Shown in pieces: positions 44,957 through 56,335 of a DNA stretch of 64,000 nucleotides (position 1 is its first letter; the number at the start of each line of letters is the position of its first letter). The position numbers and the translations under genes are program-made. The stretch covers positions 3,751,001 through 3,815,000 of the forward strand of contig NC_135366.1 of the NCBI RefSeq assembly GCF_051622035.1, in the 5' to 3' direction. Origin of the DNA: Arctopsyche grandis. Taxonomy: Eukaryota > Arthropoda > Insecta > Trichoptera > Hydropsychidae. A model generated the notes under the pieces. That model was given only the letters and a program-made list of their open reading frames with translations. It was not told the DNA's origin and did not search any database.

Positions 44957-45264
44957 CAAATATTGTGTATTCGCGATTTTCATGGCAAAAATTGTCTTTG
45001 TGACCACCGGTGGACAATCTTCATACTATTATGGCCACTCCCCACCTTAATATAGTATATAAATTTGTATAAATGAAGGGCTACCGACAGTGTTCTTATC
45101 GCTAATGAGAATAGTGTCGATTTAACACTAATTGGTGATGTGCCAATCACTATACACCAGCTGGCAGTCCCTCTTCCACATTACTGCAAAATAAAGGAAA
45201 GTACACAACAGAAAGGAATTATCATTATTAATTACCAATTACCATATTTAAGTCTATTTTTTAC

Positions 45265-45436
45265 GGTTAGGTGATCATTTATCACAAAGCGCTCACCCAA
45301 AAGTCACTAAAATCTCTGGCAGCCGAAAAGTACATCATACTAACGAAAACTCGAGTGCCAAATATTCCTCATTTGCGGTTTTCATAGCAAAAATTGTGTT
45401 TGTGACCATCGCAATGTGACTAATAATCCAATCACC
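45265..45436. mobile_element. GGTTCGG-family MITE, internally deleted (172 bp)
   Basis: GGTTAGGTGATCATTTATCAC to AATAATCCAATCACC. About 30 bp are missing near the middle. The flanking duplication has decayed. Confidence 0.8.
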
Positions 45437-45474
45437 ATTTTTGCTTACCTCTCTGTTAGTATTTAAATATGAAA

Positions 45475-46010
45475 GGTCAGTATTTGTATTAAATGGCCAG
45501 TATCCATCGTTCAGTATAAATAATCAAAGCTCAGTATTTAAACGTAAATGGCCAGTATTACTTTTTGGTTGTTATCACTACAAGGTTGATACGATCTTGA
45601 TAGACAATTTTATCCAACAGGCAGTACTATTTGTTCTGGTGAATGTATGTACGATAATGGTAAACGGGTTACATATCAAATGTGAATCGCTACCAAGATA
45701 ACCACCGCTACGAAAATAGCTCACGCGGTTCTCCTATCGCACAGGAAAATTGCCGTACAGAAAACTGACCAAGTATTGCACATAAAATGCTTTTTTTTTA
45801 CGAAATTTTGGCAATTTTGAGCAATATTTGAACAATTTTCCTGTGCGACAGGAGATCCGTGCGAGCGATTTTCGTATCGGTGGTTCTGGTGGCGATTCAC
45901 ATTCGGGATGTAATCACCAAATCTTTAATAATATAATACTGGCCATTTTGCTAATAAAATACTGACCGAAAACTGGTTAGTTACTTACCGAAATTGATTA
46001 AAATACTGGT
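45475..46010. mobile_element. Foldback element with inner palindrome
   Basis: Outer arms GGTCAGTATTTG...TGGCCAGTAT and ATACTGGCCATT...ATACTGACC. An inner palindrome at 45678-45903 has about 70-bp arms (GTGAATCGCTACC...CACAGGAAAATTG and its complement). Confidence 0.75.
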
Positions 46011-46246
46011 CATTTAATTTCCTCCCATTCTATATTTGGGAGGAAATTAAATGCTGTGAATCTGTTTTAATGAAAAGCGAAGTTTTTTTGACATTGCAAA
46101 ATATATAAATCAATTTCATGTCGTCTACCATTACGCTACAGATTGTGTCAATTATATGTACCTACATTAAAAATATCACTTTTCTATAAATATATTTGAG
46201 GTCGACGCACTTTGCAATGTTACCCGAGACTTGTATTACTGTAATT

Positions 46247-46430
46247 GGTAAAGTGCCACACATAACAATTGTTGCCACGAATATCTTGAATACGGAATAC
46301 CTGGAACTCGAGATCTCGTTAGTATGATAGTTAGCGTGGGTAGTTCTCGATGGATGGAATTTTCGGGTGCCAGATATTCCGTGATCGAGATTTTAGTGAC
46401 GTCTGCAAGATCGCTTTGTGCGGAATAGTC
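46247..46430. mobile_element. GGTTCGG-family MITE, diverged (184 bp)
   Basis: Starts GGTAAAGTGCC, ends CGGAATAGTC. Perfect 9-bp flanks ACTGTAATT (46238-46246 and 46431-46439). Confidence 0.82.
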
Positions 46431-46646
46431 ACTGTAATTATACCACATACATACTTAATGCTTTTAGCACAAGAAATGAAATATTTTTTTGAATAACCTT
46501 AAAATGAGTGCTTAAAAATTGTGCTATATTTACGCTGCCATACGTCCTTTATTTCACTGTTATTCCCTTTAGATTTATTTATATTGTGAAATTGTCCTTT
46601 AATTTGTAACATTAACAAATATTAACGCCGTAATATTTAAAGATGC

Positions 46647-46808
46647 TATGGAGGATGAACGAATGAGACGACTGGCATGTTGATGCACGTGTTTATTATA
46701 TGACAGCTGAAGACAGAGTGAGTAGTGGCTCTCCGAACCCAGCCGGGTTGGTCCCCACTCGCAGGAAGGCAACCAAACTCGACCATGTCGTATAAGCGAG
46801 CCGCCACA
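46647..46808 (-). mobile_element. Solo LTR of the TRIM family
   Basis: 162 bp, reverse orientation, ends TATGGAGG and CCGCCACA on plus. Flanked by ATGC on both sides (46643-46646 and 46809-46812). Confidence 0.93.
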
Positions 46809-46849
46809 ATGCCAATTAATAAATTTTATCAAACCTGTATTGATTACAT

Positions 46850-47340
46850 TGAGCAACAAAAAAAAAAATTACCAGAGCAGAGGTTAATCAGTGTTCACTA
46901 AATTCGAATATGACAATGATTTTTGTTGGTATATTTTTGTTTTTGATATGTAAGCGTTTGAAAAAAGTCAATTTTCCAGTTTTTTGGCTTTTACAATCTT
47001 TAAATCAAAATCTGGTATTGCTATGTCAAAAGTCAGATGTTTTTACCATTGATTGTGATTTTTCAATGCTTTAAACACGTATAATTGATTATCTAGGGAA
47101 TTTTTAGTCAAAAATATACTTTTCGAATCGATTTTTTTTCCGTGACGCAAAGAGCTTGTTTTACTAAATTACTACTCAACCACGTTTATTAAGATTGATT
47201 TTCTATCTAATCGTACTAATTGGAGCGGTAAATGTATTTTAAATTTCAATAATGAGTAATAAATATCATTTAAAATTCTCAACTTGGTATGCTAATATTT
47301 CATAATAAATACTATTAAATTATAAGACTTTTTTTGAGTA
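46850..47340. repeat. Repeat of the GAGCAACAAAAAAT family
   Basis: Left end GAGCAACAAAAAAAAAAATTACC. Shares TAGTCAAAAATATAC and TTATTAAGATTGATTTTC blocks with DDX42 intron 5. Right boundary not fixed. Confidence 0.5.
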
Positions 47341-47746
47341 ATAAAATGATTACTTATGTCCTTTATTTTCTCCAAAATATATGGTCTTCGTAATTATGTA
47401 TATACACTGTAATTATCGACATTTCCCACACAATGGTCATCGATATTTAAAAAGACAGACAATTATAAGTCCTGAAATAACCAATAACTTTCCCATATGA
47501 AGGTAAAGATAGATGTTCAAGAAAATTCAATTCAGTATAACAAAATGTCAATTCGAACACAATCCATCACTTCACGATATTTTTAATATCAATGAGAGAA
47601 ATAATATAAACAACAAAGAATTATTTATATGTTTAATAACAAAATAATATGAACTTAACAACACAAATGGATTTATATACTAAAATTATACATATATATA
47701 AGACACTAAGAGATTAAGTAGCAGATTCTACTAAACGTTGTAAAAT
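47341..47746. other. 3' flank of C1QBP
   Basis: AT-rich, no gene seen. No canonical AATAAA was found close to the stop of the minus-strand gene. Confidence 0.5.
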
Positions 47747-49659
47747 CTATGGTTTAACAGTGAACTTAGAGAGGCTCTCCAAAAGACAAATGTATGCAGA
47801 ATGTTCATAGTTTGTGCTAAAATCTGACAACTTTTCAGCGAATTCGTTGCTGATTCCCTTTTCTTCTAAATAATTCATAAGGAGATCGTATAAATACTGA
47901 AAAACAAATTTATATACAAATTAATAAATATTTTTTTACATATAAAAAAAAAAAAAAACAGTTAATGGAATATATACGTACTCCATCTAAAACATCTCCT
48001 GCTACTGCATAAATCTTATCATTCCACTCTCCTTGGTACATTGTGATTTCATCAATTCCAAACACATCATCTAAAAACAAAAACAGCCTTTATAAAAAAT
48101 CTGAAAAGACTTCAAATTGTATTAAATACAATAATAAACTTACTATAACCATCCCCCTCTTGAACCGGCTGTGTGTCTTGAATGAAACTACACGTGAAAC
48201 TAAGCGTGGCATCACCTCGGATGATATCGATTTCAAATTGTGGCCTGGAACGCATTTCAGCAAACTCCTCTTTGTCGGCGTCTACAACTTCATCGTCTGA
48301 AGATTCGGAATCCACGGTGTGATTAACGTTGAAGTTAATACTGATACTGAAACATGAATACAACACAAATGTGATAATTGGCCTGTTATTTAAACATAAT
48401 ATGTAAATCGACTGAACAAGTCACGAATTAAAATACAAACGTTTCACTATCCACTTTTTTGGTTAAGGTGACTTCGGCACCATTGAGTTGAACTTTGAAG
48501 CCATCCAATTCTGTAGGAATGTTTTTCACTTTCTGTGCTTTTCTTTCAGCTGTGATTTCTTCTGTTAAAAACTCAACTAGTTCCCTTTCACCTGTAAAAG
48601 AAAATTTAACAATTGTTAAACATTCAAGAGAAACTCCACAGTACAAGTCTGCAAATTATATACCAAAGTTAAATTATAAATTCTTTTACAAAACTAAGTT
48701 AGAGGATAATTTCTAAAACCGGTGCATACAAGACAAGAATGAACCGTTTGCCCGCGGCCGTCTTCTATGGAAGCTTTGGGCGACAAGTCTGTAGCGCGGC
48801 TGTCTTCCATAGAATTTCTGAACTTTGCACGGGATTTTGAGGCTTATATGCGCCTATTTCAACTGTTTAAAGGTTCAAAATTGGTTGAATATATTACTGA
48901 GAGTTGAATGCCATCTATTCAACTTGCTTAAAATTCATATATACCAGTCAAAATTAGTTTTTTGTAGAACCATACTGAAACCTCGTTTATGTGACGTCAC
49001 GTCTTCATACAATTATGAAGAATGATTATTTGACAATTAATCCAAAACTACGAGATATATTATGTATTTTATTGATGAAAATAATACTTTATGAGTTAAT
49101 TAACATATCTGGTTACTTGAGTAAATATTAAAATCTGTATTTAAGGTCGAAAACTCGATTGCCAAATTCGCGAAAAATGTGCCGCGTACAGGGCTTGGCA
49201 AAGGGTTAACTAGAGAAAATAGGATTATAATTGGATACCAAATCGAAAGATCAAATCGAACGAAAATATTGCAACAAATTTCATCATTTTTACTCGTACT
49301 AACATTGAACTGAAATAAGTAGATAGAACAATAATAAAAATATAGTGTCAAAGAAGTGAGGTTATGTATGCACAATGCGATAATTGCATAACCTCAAAAT
49401 GCATGCTGAGAAAGATATCAGCGGGGGGGAGAAAGGGAACTCTGTTACCTTTGGAGTGCATGAAGCGAGCCGGGGGCGCCGAAGTGGCCACCAGCGGTAA
49501 GGGGGATCGAAGAGTGGAAGTGGCGGCTACGAGGGGACTCCGAGTCCCGGACGCGAGCGCGAGCCCCCGTCGAAGGGCGACTCCCCGCGCCTCCGCCCCC
49601 GCGACTGCGAGCCCCGCGACTCCCCGCAGCTGAGCCGCCGCCCTTATCAAGCAATTCAT
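47747..49659 (-). CDS. C1QBP: Mitochondrial p32/C1QBP (MAM33 family), 267 aa
   Basis: Acidic, trimeric doughnut-shaped matrix protein needed for mitochondrial translation and respiration. Exons (minus): 49449-49659, 48441-48591, 48144-48346, 47982-48070, 47747-47896; sum 804 nt, all in frame. Exon 1 encodes an Arg/Ala-rich presequence of about 65 residues without acidic runs, typical of import signals. The mature part starts with the conserved L-V-E-F-L-x-E-E-I-x-x-E-R-K-x-Q-K segment. It continues with LNGAEVTLTKKV, SINFNVNHTVD, an acidic SESSDDEVVDADKEE block, FEIDI, and the C-terminal Y-L-Y-D-L-L-M-N-Y-L-E-E-K-G-I helix (about 218-232). Length is close to the human 282 aa. Intron 1 holds a piggyBac-like MITE. 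Confidence 0.96.
48744..49205. mobile_element. piggyBac-like MITE in C1QBP intron 1
   Basis: CCGTTTGCCCGCGGCC to GGCAAAGGG. Right flank TTAA (49206-49209), left flank TGAA. Inverted relative to the copy at 34554-35038. Confidence 0.82.
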
Positions 49660-50354
49660 CTCTACTTCGGCTGAAGACGAACTTCCGAGTTAAATGAAGA
49701 GCCGGCGTGCCGAACGAGCTAGACTGCTCTTAGCACTCTCTCTATCGACCATGCCGAATGCGACTCGCTCGTAACCTATAATTATAGCGTGTTTCGTTAG
49801 TTCCCAGAGATATGTAATCAAAATAGAGGGGCCCTTACGAATCAATAATTGCTGTCTTACGCGGTACGTCTCTATAAATACGCTAAATCGCACGGAATAC
49901 AATCGGATCAATTTACTTACAAAAATGTATCCCATGTTGTTTATTGTGTGTTTTTGAATGTATTGTGCAATTTTTAACGATGCGCTTGCCCATCTTGCGA
50001 GTAATATAAACACACAGAGAAGTTTCTATCAGACATACGTCGAGCACCAAGCGTTAAATACGAATGATGCTAAAATTATTTAGATCTGTCCGTGGATAGA
50101 ATGTCACTTGACAACAAAAGAACACCTAAAGCCACTTCTATTAATATTACATTTCTCTGTTAGTTCCAGTCAAATGCATCATTGAGTCTCAAAAAGACTC
50201 TCCACAATATCTAGAAAAAGGGTTATTTCGTACTTTGGCCATATGGCCAAGAATAATCTAGAGAAGCTGGTATTTACTAGCTATTTGTATTTTATCATAA
50301 CTCATAAATATAATATTTAACATAACTCATAAGTATATTAGCTGGTATTTATAG
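49660..50354. other. 5' flank of C1QBP and unassigned DNA
   Basis: The first about 100 bp should include the C1QBP promoter. A 107-codon minus frame (49690-50013) has no recognisable domain. The remainder shows nothing I can name. Confidence 0.4.
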
Positions 50355-50358
50355 GTAC

Positions 50359-51615
50359 AGTGGCGGCTCGCTTATACGATATGGAGGATGAACGAATGAG
50401 ACGACTGGCATGTTAATGCACGTGTTTATTATATGACAGCTGAAGACAGAGTGAGTAGTAGCTCTCCGAACCCAGCCGAGTTGGTTCCCACTCGCAGGAA
50501 GGCAACCAAACTCGACCATGTCGTATAAGCGAGCCGCCACATCACTCCCCCCCCAGCATCAGCGATACCAAAATTACAAAGAAACAAATTTTACAAAAGA
50601 AAAAAATTATTGTTACACAAAGAGAAAAAAAATTATTACGTGGGGAGAAAAAAATTGTTGACGTGGGTCATCCGCTGTGTACATAGGTGTACCGCCCTGA
50701 ATGGTCGGTAGATTCGAGGGCGGTGACGTCGCAAGCAGGACGGTGGGTGGTCCGATGGTCGCGCCGATGCGATGCGATGCTGCGGCGGCGCCGCTCTTCC
50801 GAGGCTGATGTCGGTTGGTGGGGCGGCGGGGGCGGCAGGGGCATCGATGTGGTTGATGATACTCCGAGCTGGACTGTGAGTCGTTGTGGCTCGTGGAGGT
50901 GTTGTAGCGCTACCGCCCGTCTCGGCGTGACGACGCTCGTGGGGACGGACGGGGCCTTGATGATGATGATGATGATGATGGTGCTGAGGTGGTGTATGTC
51001 TTGTGGTGCTGGATGACCGTTCTATGTGTAGTGGATCGCGCATGACTCCACATCCAGCTGTCAAGATCGTCGTCTCATTCGCTCCCCCATTTTTTAAGAG
51101 CACCTGTCGTCGACGTGTGTAGGTAGGTAGGTAGGTAGGTAGGTAGGTAGCCGTGTCTGCTCGTTTATTGTCACCCGCGGGCCGCGACGCGTGTTGATGG
51201 CGATGGGGGCGCGGCGGGTAGCTTCTCCCGCCTGACTCGGCGAGGCAGGGATGAGCGGCATGTTGAAATTGATCGAGGCTGCGTGGCTCGATGTCGGGGG
51301 TCACCAGTATGGAGGATGAACGAATGAGACGACTGGCATGTTAATGCACGTGTTTATTATATGACAGCTGAAGACAGAGTGAGTAGTAGCTCTCCGAACC
51401 CAGCCGAGTTGGTTCCCACTCGCAGGAAGGCAACCAAACTCGACCATGTCGTATAAGTGAGCCGCCACATCGACATGGTCGAGTTTGGTTGCCTTCCTGC
51501 GAGTGGGGACCAACTCGGCTGGGTTCGGAGAACCGCTACTCACTCTGCCTTCAGCTGTCATAAATAAAACACGTGCATTCAACATGCCAGTCTTCTCATT
51601 CGTTCATCCCCCATA
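50359..51615 (+). mobile_element. Solo LTR of the TRIM family interrupted by a TRIM
   Basis: Left piece 50359-50379 (AGTGGCGGCTCGCTTATACGA), right piece 51474-51615 (CATGGTCGAGTTTGG to CATCCCCCATA). Outer 4-bp duplication GTAC at 50355-50358 and 51616-51619. Together they make about 163 bp, one LTR. Confidence 0.9.
50380..51469 (-). mobile_element. TRIM copy 2, inserted in an LTR of its own family
   Basis: 1,090 bp. LTRs 50380-50541 and 51308-51469, both 162 bp. The polypurine tract (CTCCCCCCCCAGC on plus) follows the first, and the primer-site complement GGGGGTCACCAG precedes the second. Flanks ACGA (50376-50379) and TCGA (51470-51473)  are the duplicated target with one change. The interior matches copy 1 and has an expanded GTAG tetranucleotide run near 51120-51150. 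No retroviral-type enzyme domains. Confidence 0.93.
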
Positions 51616-51619
51616 GTAC

Positions 51620-52441
51620 TATTTGGTAGCTGGAGAGGAGGCAAGCTTGAGAACGATCTTTCAAAAGATGTTCGGACCAAATCTGGCACAGAACCAGAAA
51701 GAATGAGGCGGATCGTCAATCGAATCCAAGATGACACCAATAACTACGACGCTCAGCATTGAGCAAGCGAGAACGAAGAAAAACCTGATTTAAATTGAAT
51801 GTATTTTCTATCCTGCATGACCATAGATCTAGAATATACTAGATCCGCCCTCACGTGTTATACTTGTCTCCCTTTTGGCGCATGCAAAATACATGACGCA
51901 TGCACAGTTTCTCTTAGTAGGTATGTAGGTACCGCTGCGTCGTAGGGAAAAAACCCAACTTCCCCGGTAGTTAAACCCCCCGCATCCCTCAGTTAGTGAA
52001 GACAAGATCTCCGTCTAAAATAACACGTCTGGGCCCATCTAGTGTATTATACATCAATGTGCATGACAAAACTTTTTACAATTGAATATCCTATGCTGCA
52101 TTACAAAATATTACAAAACTTTTCATCTGGTAAACGCCGTTTACCAGATGAAACATGATTAATGTTAAAATTGAATAAAAATAGATGCTAAAAATACGCG
52201 TTTTTCCAATGATGGAACATAAGGTTGCGCAAAATATTTAAAAATAACAAAAGAATTTAATTTCATGAAAAAATTATCTTCGATTATTTTTTACGTCTGG
52301 CAGCATTGGTTATGTTATAGGTTAATTCACTGACAGTTCTCAAACGTCAAAAGGCACGTGGGAACTGGCGCCACTTTTAAATCACTCCTAGTACATTCCC
52401 ACTTTCAAATCCCTCCCAATCACTCACTTAAATACCTTCAA
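51620..52441. other. Upstream of ZCCHC4, no other gene seen
   Basis: The left part (51620-51790) is more GC-rich and may be retroelement debris. The last 100 bp are the probable ZCCHC4 5' UTR and promoter. Confidence 0.45.
52121..52153. repeat. Perfect 16-bp inverted repeat
   Basis: TTTCATCTGGTAAACG, one C, then the exact complement CGTTTACCAGATGAAA. A tight hairpin about 290 bp upstream of ZCCHC4. Origin unknown. Confidence 0.85.
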
Positions 52442-55400
52442 ATGCCGAAATCCGATCACAAAAAACTACCTTCCCTACGAGTAGTCACGGATAACTTGTC
52501 TTCGCATCCTCACTGTGCTCACGGTCCATCCCTGCTGTTCATCCGCAATGGCCAAAACTTCTTCGCATGTTCTGCATATCGTGACAGAAAATTTTGCAAA
52601 TTCTACATGCTCGAAAATGATTTCAAGAGAAAGGCGAAACATCTCTCACACACAACACGCAAACGATATACAAATCACGACGAAACGTTCAACGAATTCA
52701 TCAAGGTTTGTCATACGAATACTTAAATCATGATGCTATATATATAAACTATACATTATCTAAACGACGATTACTTTACAGATGAAACTAACACAACAGT
52801 GTGACCGTTCCTACTGCCATTCCTGTTCGACATTCTTCAACTCATCCATAGACCAAAGCCACGGCGATCACGATACAATCAACGATTTAAACTTTGATCT
52901 AATCTCGAATCCTTCCAAGTTCTTAAAACCCATAGAAGACAATCAGAAAGAAGCGCAATTTTTATTCTCGAACGAAAGCGTCAATACTATTATTAACATT
53001 TTAACAGAAAATAACTTTAGGAATATAATATGTGTGGGAACGCCTCGTGTACACGAATATGCTAAAGCTAACCTACAAGTCAAAAATGTTAAATCATTTT
53101 TATTGGACATAGACACTCGTCATTATAATTTCAACACCACGCATGAATTCTGCCATTATAATATGTTCAATCATCATTTCTTCGATGAGGAGATGACTTG
53201 TTACAACGAATTCCTCAAAAATAGCAGGTAAACTATGCATACATGCAGTGTTGTCATCCAATTTTCAATCGGCAGGTTTCCTAATTATCCTCGGTAGCTG
53301 AATATACTTTACAGATGATGCTCGATGGAAGTCAAATCAATTTATATTAAATTTATCACTAGGGAATGTACAAGTAAACATTGAGGATTCAAATCTTCTG
53401 TTAAAACTGAAGAACACGCCACTAGATATTTAATTTGTATTTATCCTTCTATTCTATTACTAATATTTCAGAATCACATTTCTGATTAGCAAAGTTTATT
53501 TATGAAGACTTAACAACAGGTTTATGGAAACCTACTGGATGATGGCACTACATATGTATGTCTTATTATTGTTTAAGTATATATATATATTTAAAAGCAA
53601 ATCAATTGTTAATTTTAGTTATGATAACCTTTGCATCGTTATGGATCCACCTTTCGGAGGGAGACTTGAACCTTTAGCCAGAACACTTCAAGAAATATCC
53701 AAGGACTTTTATCAATTGCATAAAATCAACAGTGAAAATTTACTGCCAACGATAATCGTGATGCCGTACTTTATGGAGCCGCATATTAAAAACCACATAC
53801 CGTCGCTTAAAATGGCCGATTATCAAGTATTATAAAAATTACATAGAATCGAAATATTATATTATATAAAACAAATTATAGTTGGTCTGGTGTAGTGTCA
53901 GACTTACGAGAACCGAGCATGCTATCGCATTCGTGCAATGTGTTGTAACGTTGTAAGGATGAAAAATAATTTCTTTATTTTTATTAAATTATTTCTTTTT
54001 TAACTATATAATATGGGAACAATTTAAACGCCCATTTTATAAAATAAATGTGCATTGAAAAAAAAATTTTGTGCATTTCTAAATGATGGGTACTGATTGC
54101 ATTAGAAAGTTTGCTTTGATCATTGAAAAAAATATTTGCTACTTAAAAAGTGGATGAAATGTGCATTAAAATGACATGAAATGTATCGGCAATGTCGCGA
54201 ATACCAAAATACGAACCAACGTTTGGTTAGGTTTCATTTATTTATGATTTTGGTTAGGTTAGGTTAAGTTAGGGTTGGTTTTATTCATTTAAGATTACAT
54301 TTCATTAGTGAGAAACAAAAGTAAACACTTTTGACTGTTGATAGCGGAAGACTGCAACGTTGCAACTTTTTGTATCTATTCTAGCTAAAATCTATTTTTT
54401 CGAATTATCGTTTCATATTTTTTAATGGTCACTTTACAATGCCAAAATATTTTATTCGATGCACAATACGAGATTGTTTAATGCACCGAAAATAATGCAA
54501 ATTTTTAATGCACAAACATTTTTTTTAAGATACAAAGTATTCTTCTCAATGTACAGTTAAATCGTACCGTAATATTATTACAGTATAATTCAATGCAAGG
54601 TCTTTAATAATATTACTGTAAGTTTTGCTGTCCATAACACGACGTCGACAATTACTTTTATCGTCTAAAAAACATAAATTTCCATTAATATAAAATATAT
54701 ACGTATTCCATAAATAAATCAATAATATCAACAACTTACGTATTTTATATTGAAATTTTATTTATGTAAATATTTCAAAACACGAACTCAAAACTAACAA
54801 AAAATAAGTCAAATTCTACCGATCACTATACGCACGTACAATGTTGTATTTCTTGACCAAAATCCAAAGCGAAACTGAAACGAAATGTAATGGGCCATCG
54901 TAGGGGATGAATGCGATAGCATGTACATTTTACGTAAGTCTCATGCTATATAAATCGTTTTGAATATATAAGATATTATTTACAGGTGTCTTATGAAAAC
55001 CATTCGAACTTCCAAAACGATAAAAACACCAAAACTGGTTCACCGATTCGTTTTTTCACGAGCATTCTCATGGAGAAATTTATCTTGCCGTCGTCGGAAG
55101 GTTATACGTTTTGTAAATTGTGCTCACGGTGGATCGGATCTTGGAATCGGCACTGCTCTCGGTGCGGAAACTGCACTAGCAAGAACGGCACACCTTATGT
55201 GCACTGCGACAGGTGCAACAGTTGTGTTAAATCGACGTGGAATCACTGCGAGCGATGCCGCCGATGCTGTTTAAGAGATCACGAATGCGGAAGCTTCGTT
55301 TACAACCAGGTTGTTATAACATCTATATGGAGTTCAATATAATGAATGAAATTTTTTGACAATGCAGCTTTACATGTAAAGTAAAGTAAATTCATAATAT

Positions 55401-55619
55401 GAACATTTTGCAATAGAAAACAATAGACTATCATTGAGTTGTGGTTCAAAAAATCTTTTAAAAAGCTACTCAAAGTTATATTGGACAATAAAATTTGCTT
55501 ATTTATATGCATTTTATAATCTAATCAAATGACATGTTATTTCAGGAATGTTTCCACTGCAAAAAGTATGGACATAAGAAGAGCAACTGTCCCCAATTAC
55601 AACAAATTGATAAGCCATA

Positions 55620-55620
<1 letters not shown>
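52442..55620 (+). CDS. ZCCHC4: ZCCHC4, 28S rRNA N6-adenosine methyltransferase, 438 aa
   Basis: ZCCHC4 places m6A on 28S rRNA (A4220 in human); nucleolar. Exons: 52442-52705, 52782-53227, 53619-53826, 54986-55309, 55546-55620; sum 1,317 nt. A GRF-type zinc finger lies at residues 22-55 (C25, H27, C43, C52). Then come CDRSYCHSC, an SAM-binding Rossmann start with ICVGTPR, LLDIDTR and the conserved CHYNMFNHHFFD. The catalytic D246-P-P-F249 motif opens exon 3. A DHHC-like cysteine/histidine cluster (FCKLCSRW...HCSRCGNC, HCDRCNSC, HCERCRRC) follows. The protein ends in a CCHC knuckle, C416-x2-C419-x4-H424-x4-C429. The basic tail seen in vertebrates is missing. The first in-frame ATG was used; the upstream open frame has no ATG. 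Confidence 0.96.
53900..54943. mobile_element. MITE in ZCCHC4 intron 3, itself interrupted
   Basis: Inverted ends AGACTTACGAG...GCATGCTATCGCATTC and GAATGCGATAGCATG...TACGTAAGTCT. Interior collinear with 35160-35660 except for the insert 54015-54569. Confidence 0.8.
54015..54569. mobile_element. 555-bp insertion with 6-bp duplication
   Basis: Starts GGGAACAATTTAAACG and ends CAGTTAAATCGTACCG (imperfect inverted ends). Flanked by TAATAT on both sides (54009-54014 and 54570-54575). The copy at 35160-35660 shows the empty site CTATATAATATTATTAC. Class unknown; the interior is rich in ATGCA motifs and non-coding. Confidence 0.8.
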
Positions 55621-55661
<41 letters not shown>

Positions 55662-55701
55662 ACAATATTATCAAATATGTACATTTTGTATTTATTTTTT
55701 T

Positions 55702-55707
55702 AATAAA
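55702..55707 (+). terminator. Poly(A) signal of ZCCHC4
   Basis: AATAAA about 82 bp after the stop codon. Confidence 0.65.
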
Positions 55708-55779
55708 AAATGCATTTTTATATCCTTTACGTTTTTGTTTTAATAAATTTAATAAAATTGGCAAATTACACTGACGACT

Positions 55780-56280
55780 TTTTTTTGGTTCAGAGACAAG
55801 ATATGCAATTTTACCGATTTAAAATTCAGCACACTTCCAATTAACCCTTTTAAACGAAAACAAAAAATAGTGTGGCTAGAACACTATCCCAATAAACATG
55901 TTTCTATAGAAAATACTCGATATAAAATAGTATTAACAGTGGGAAAAAATCCCAAGTGAAAATACGTACTTTTGACTTTTGATTTGAACTGGACGACTAC
56001 TTGGAGAGATTTGAAAGCTGAAAAGTACTACTAATGAAAGATAAAATACCCGATTATAGATTACAATATTCATTTTGAATAGGAAATTGACAGATTTTGA
56101 GACATCTACCGAACAACACCAAGATATAGAAAAATCGCGCGATTTAAAAAACACATTTTTGCGGATCTCGAGCCAATCAACATTTTTTATTACCAGATTC
56201 GTGTTTACTGGGCATAGATCTATTCATATCTCATCTCTGAACCATTTTTCGTGTCTAACAGTGTTATCTATACAAACTAT
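55780..56280. repeat. Dispersed repeat, inverted partner of 26670-27090
   Basis: Bounded by TTGGTTCAGAGACAAGATATG (left) and CATCTCTGAACC (right), which are themselves inverted. Interior blocks match 26670-27090. Confidence 0.7.
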
Positions 56281-56335
56281 AAGTTAGAATAGTGGTACAT
56301 AAAAATATTCATTATACTCTAAGACTAGGGATTGC

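Larger units (their letters stand above)
44180..45014. mobile_element. Outer GGTTCGG-family MITE, right end truncated
   Basis: Left end GGTTCGGTGATTACTGG at 44180. The sequence resumes after the inner insertion at 44966 and stops at GTGACCACC (about 45014), so the last about 30 bp are missing. Host of the inner copy 44297-44956. Confidence 0.85.

Noticed and set aside
49690-50013. 107-codon minus-strand ORF upstream of C1QBP
   Set aside because: No recognisable family, no poly(A) signal or splice context; probably chance.
52358-52441. Upstream extension of ZCCHC4
   Set aside because: The extended frame has no ATG before 52442 (it begins at GTG), and the family's zinc finger starts well after 52442.
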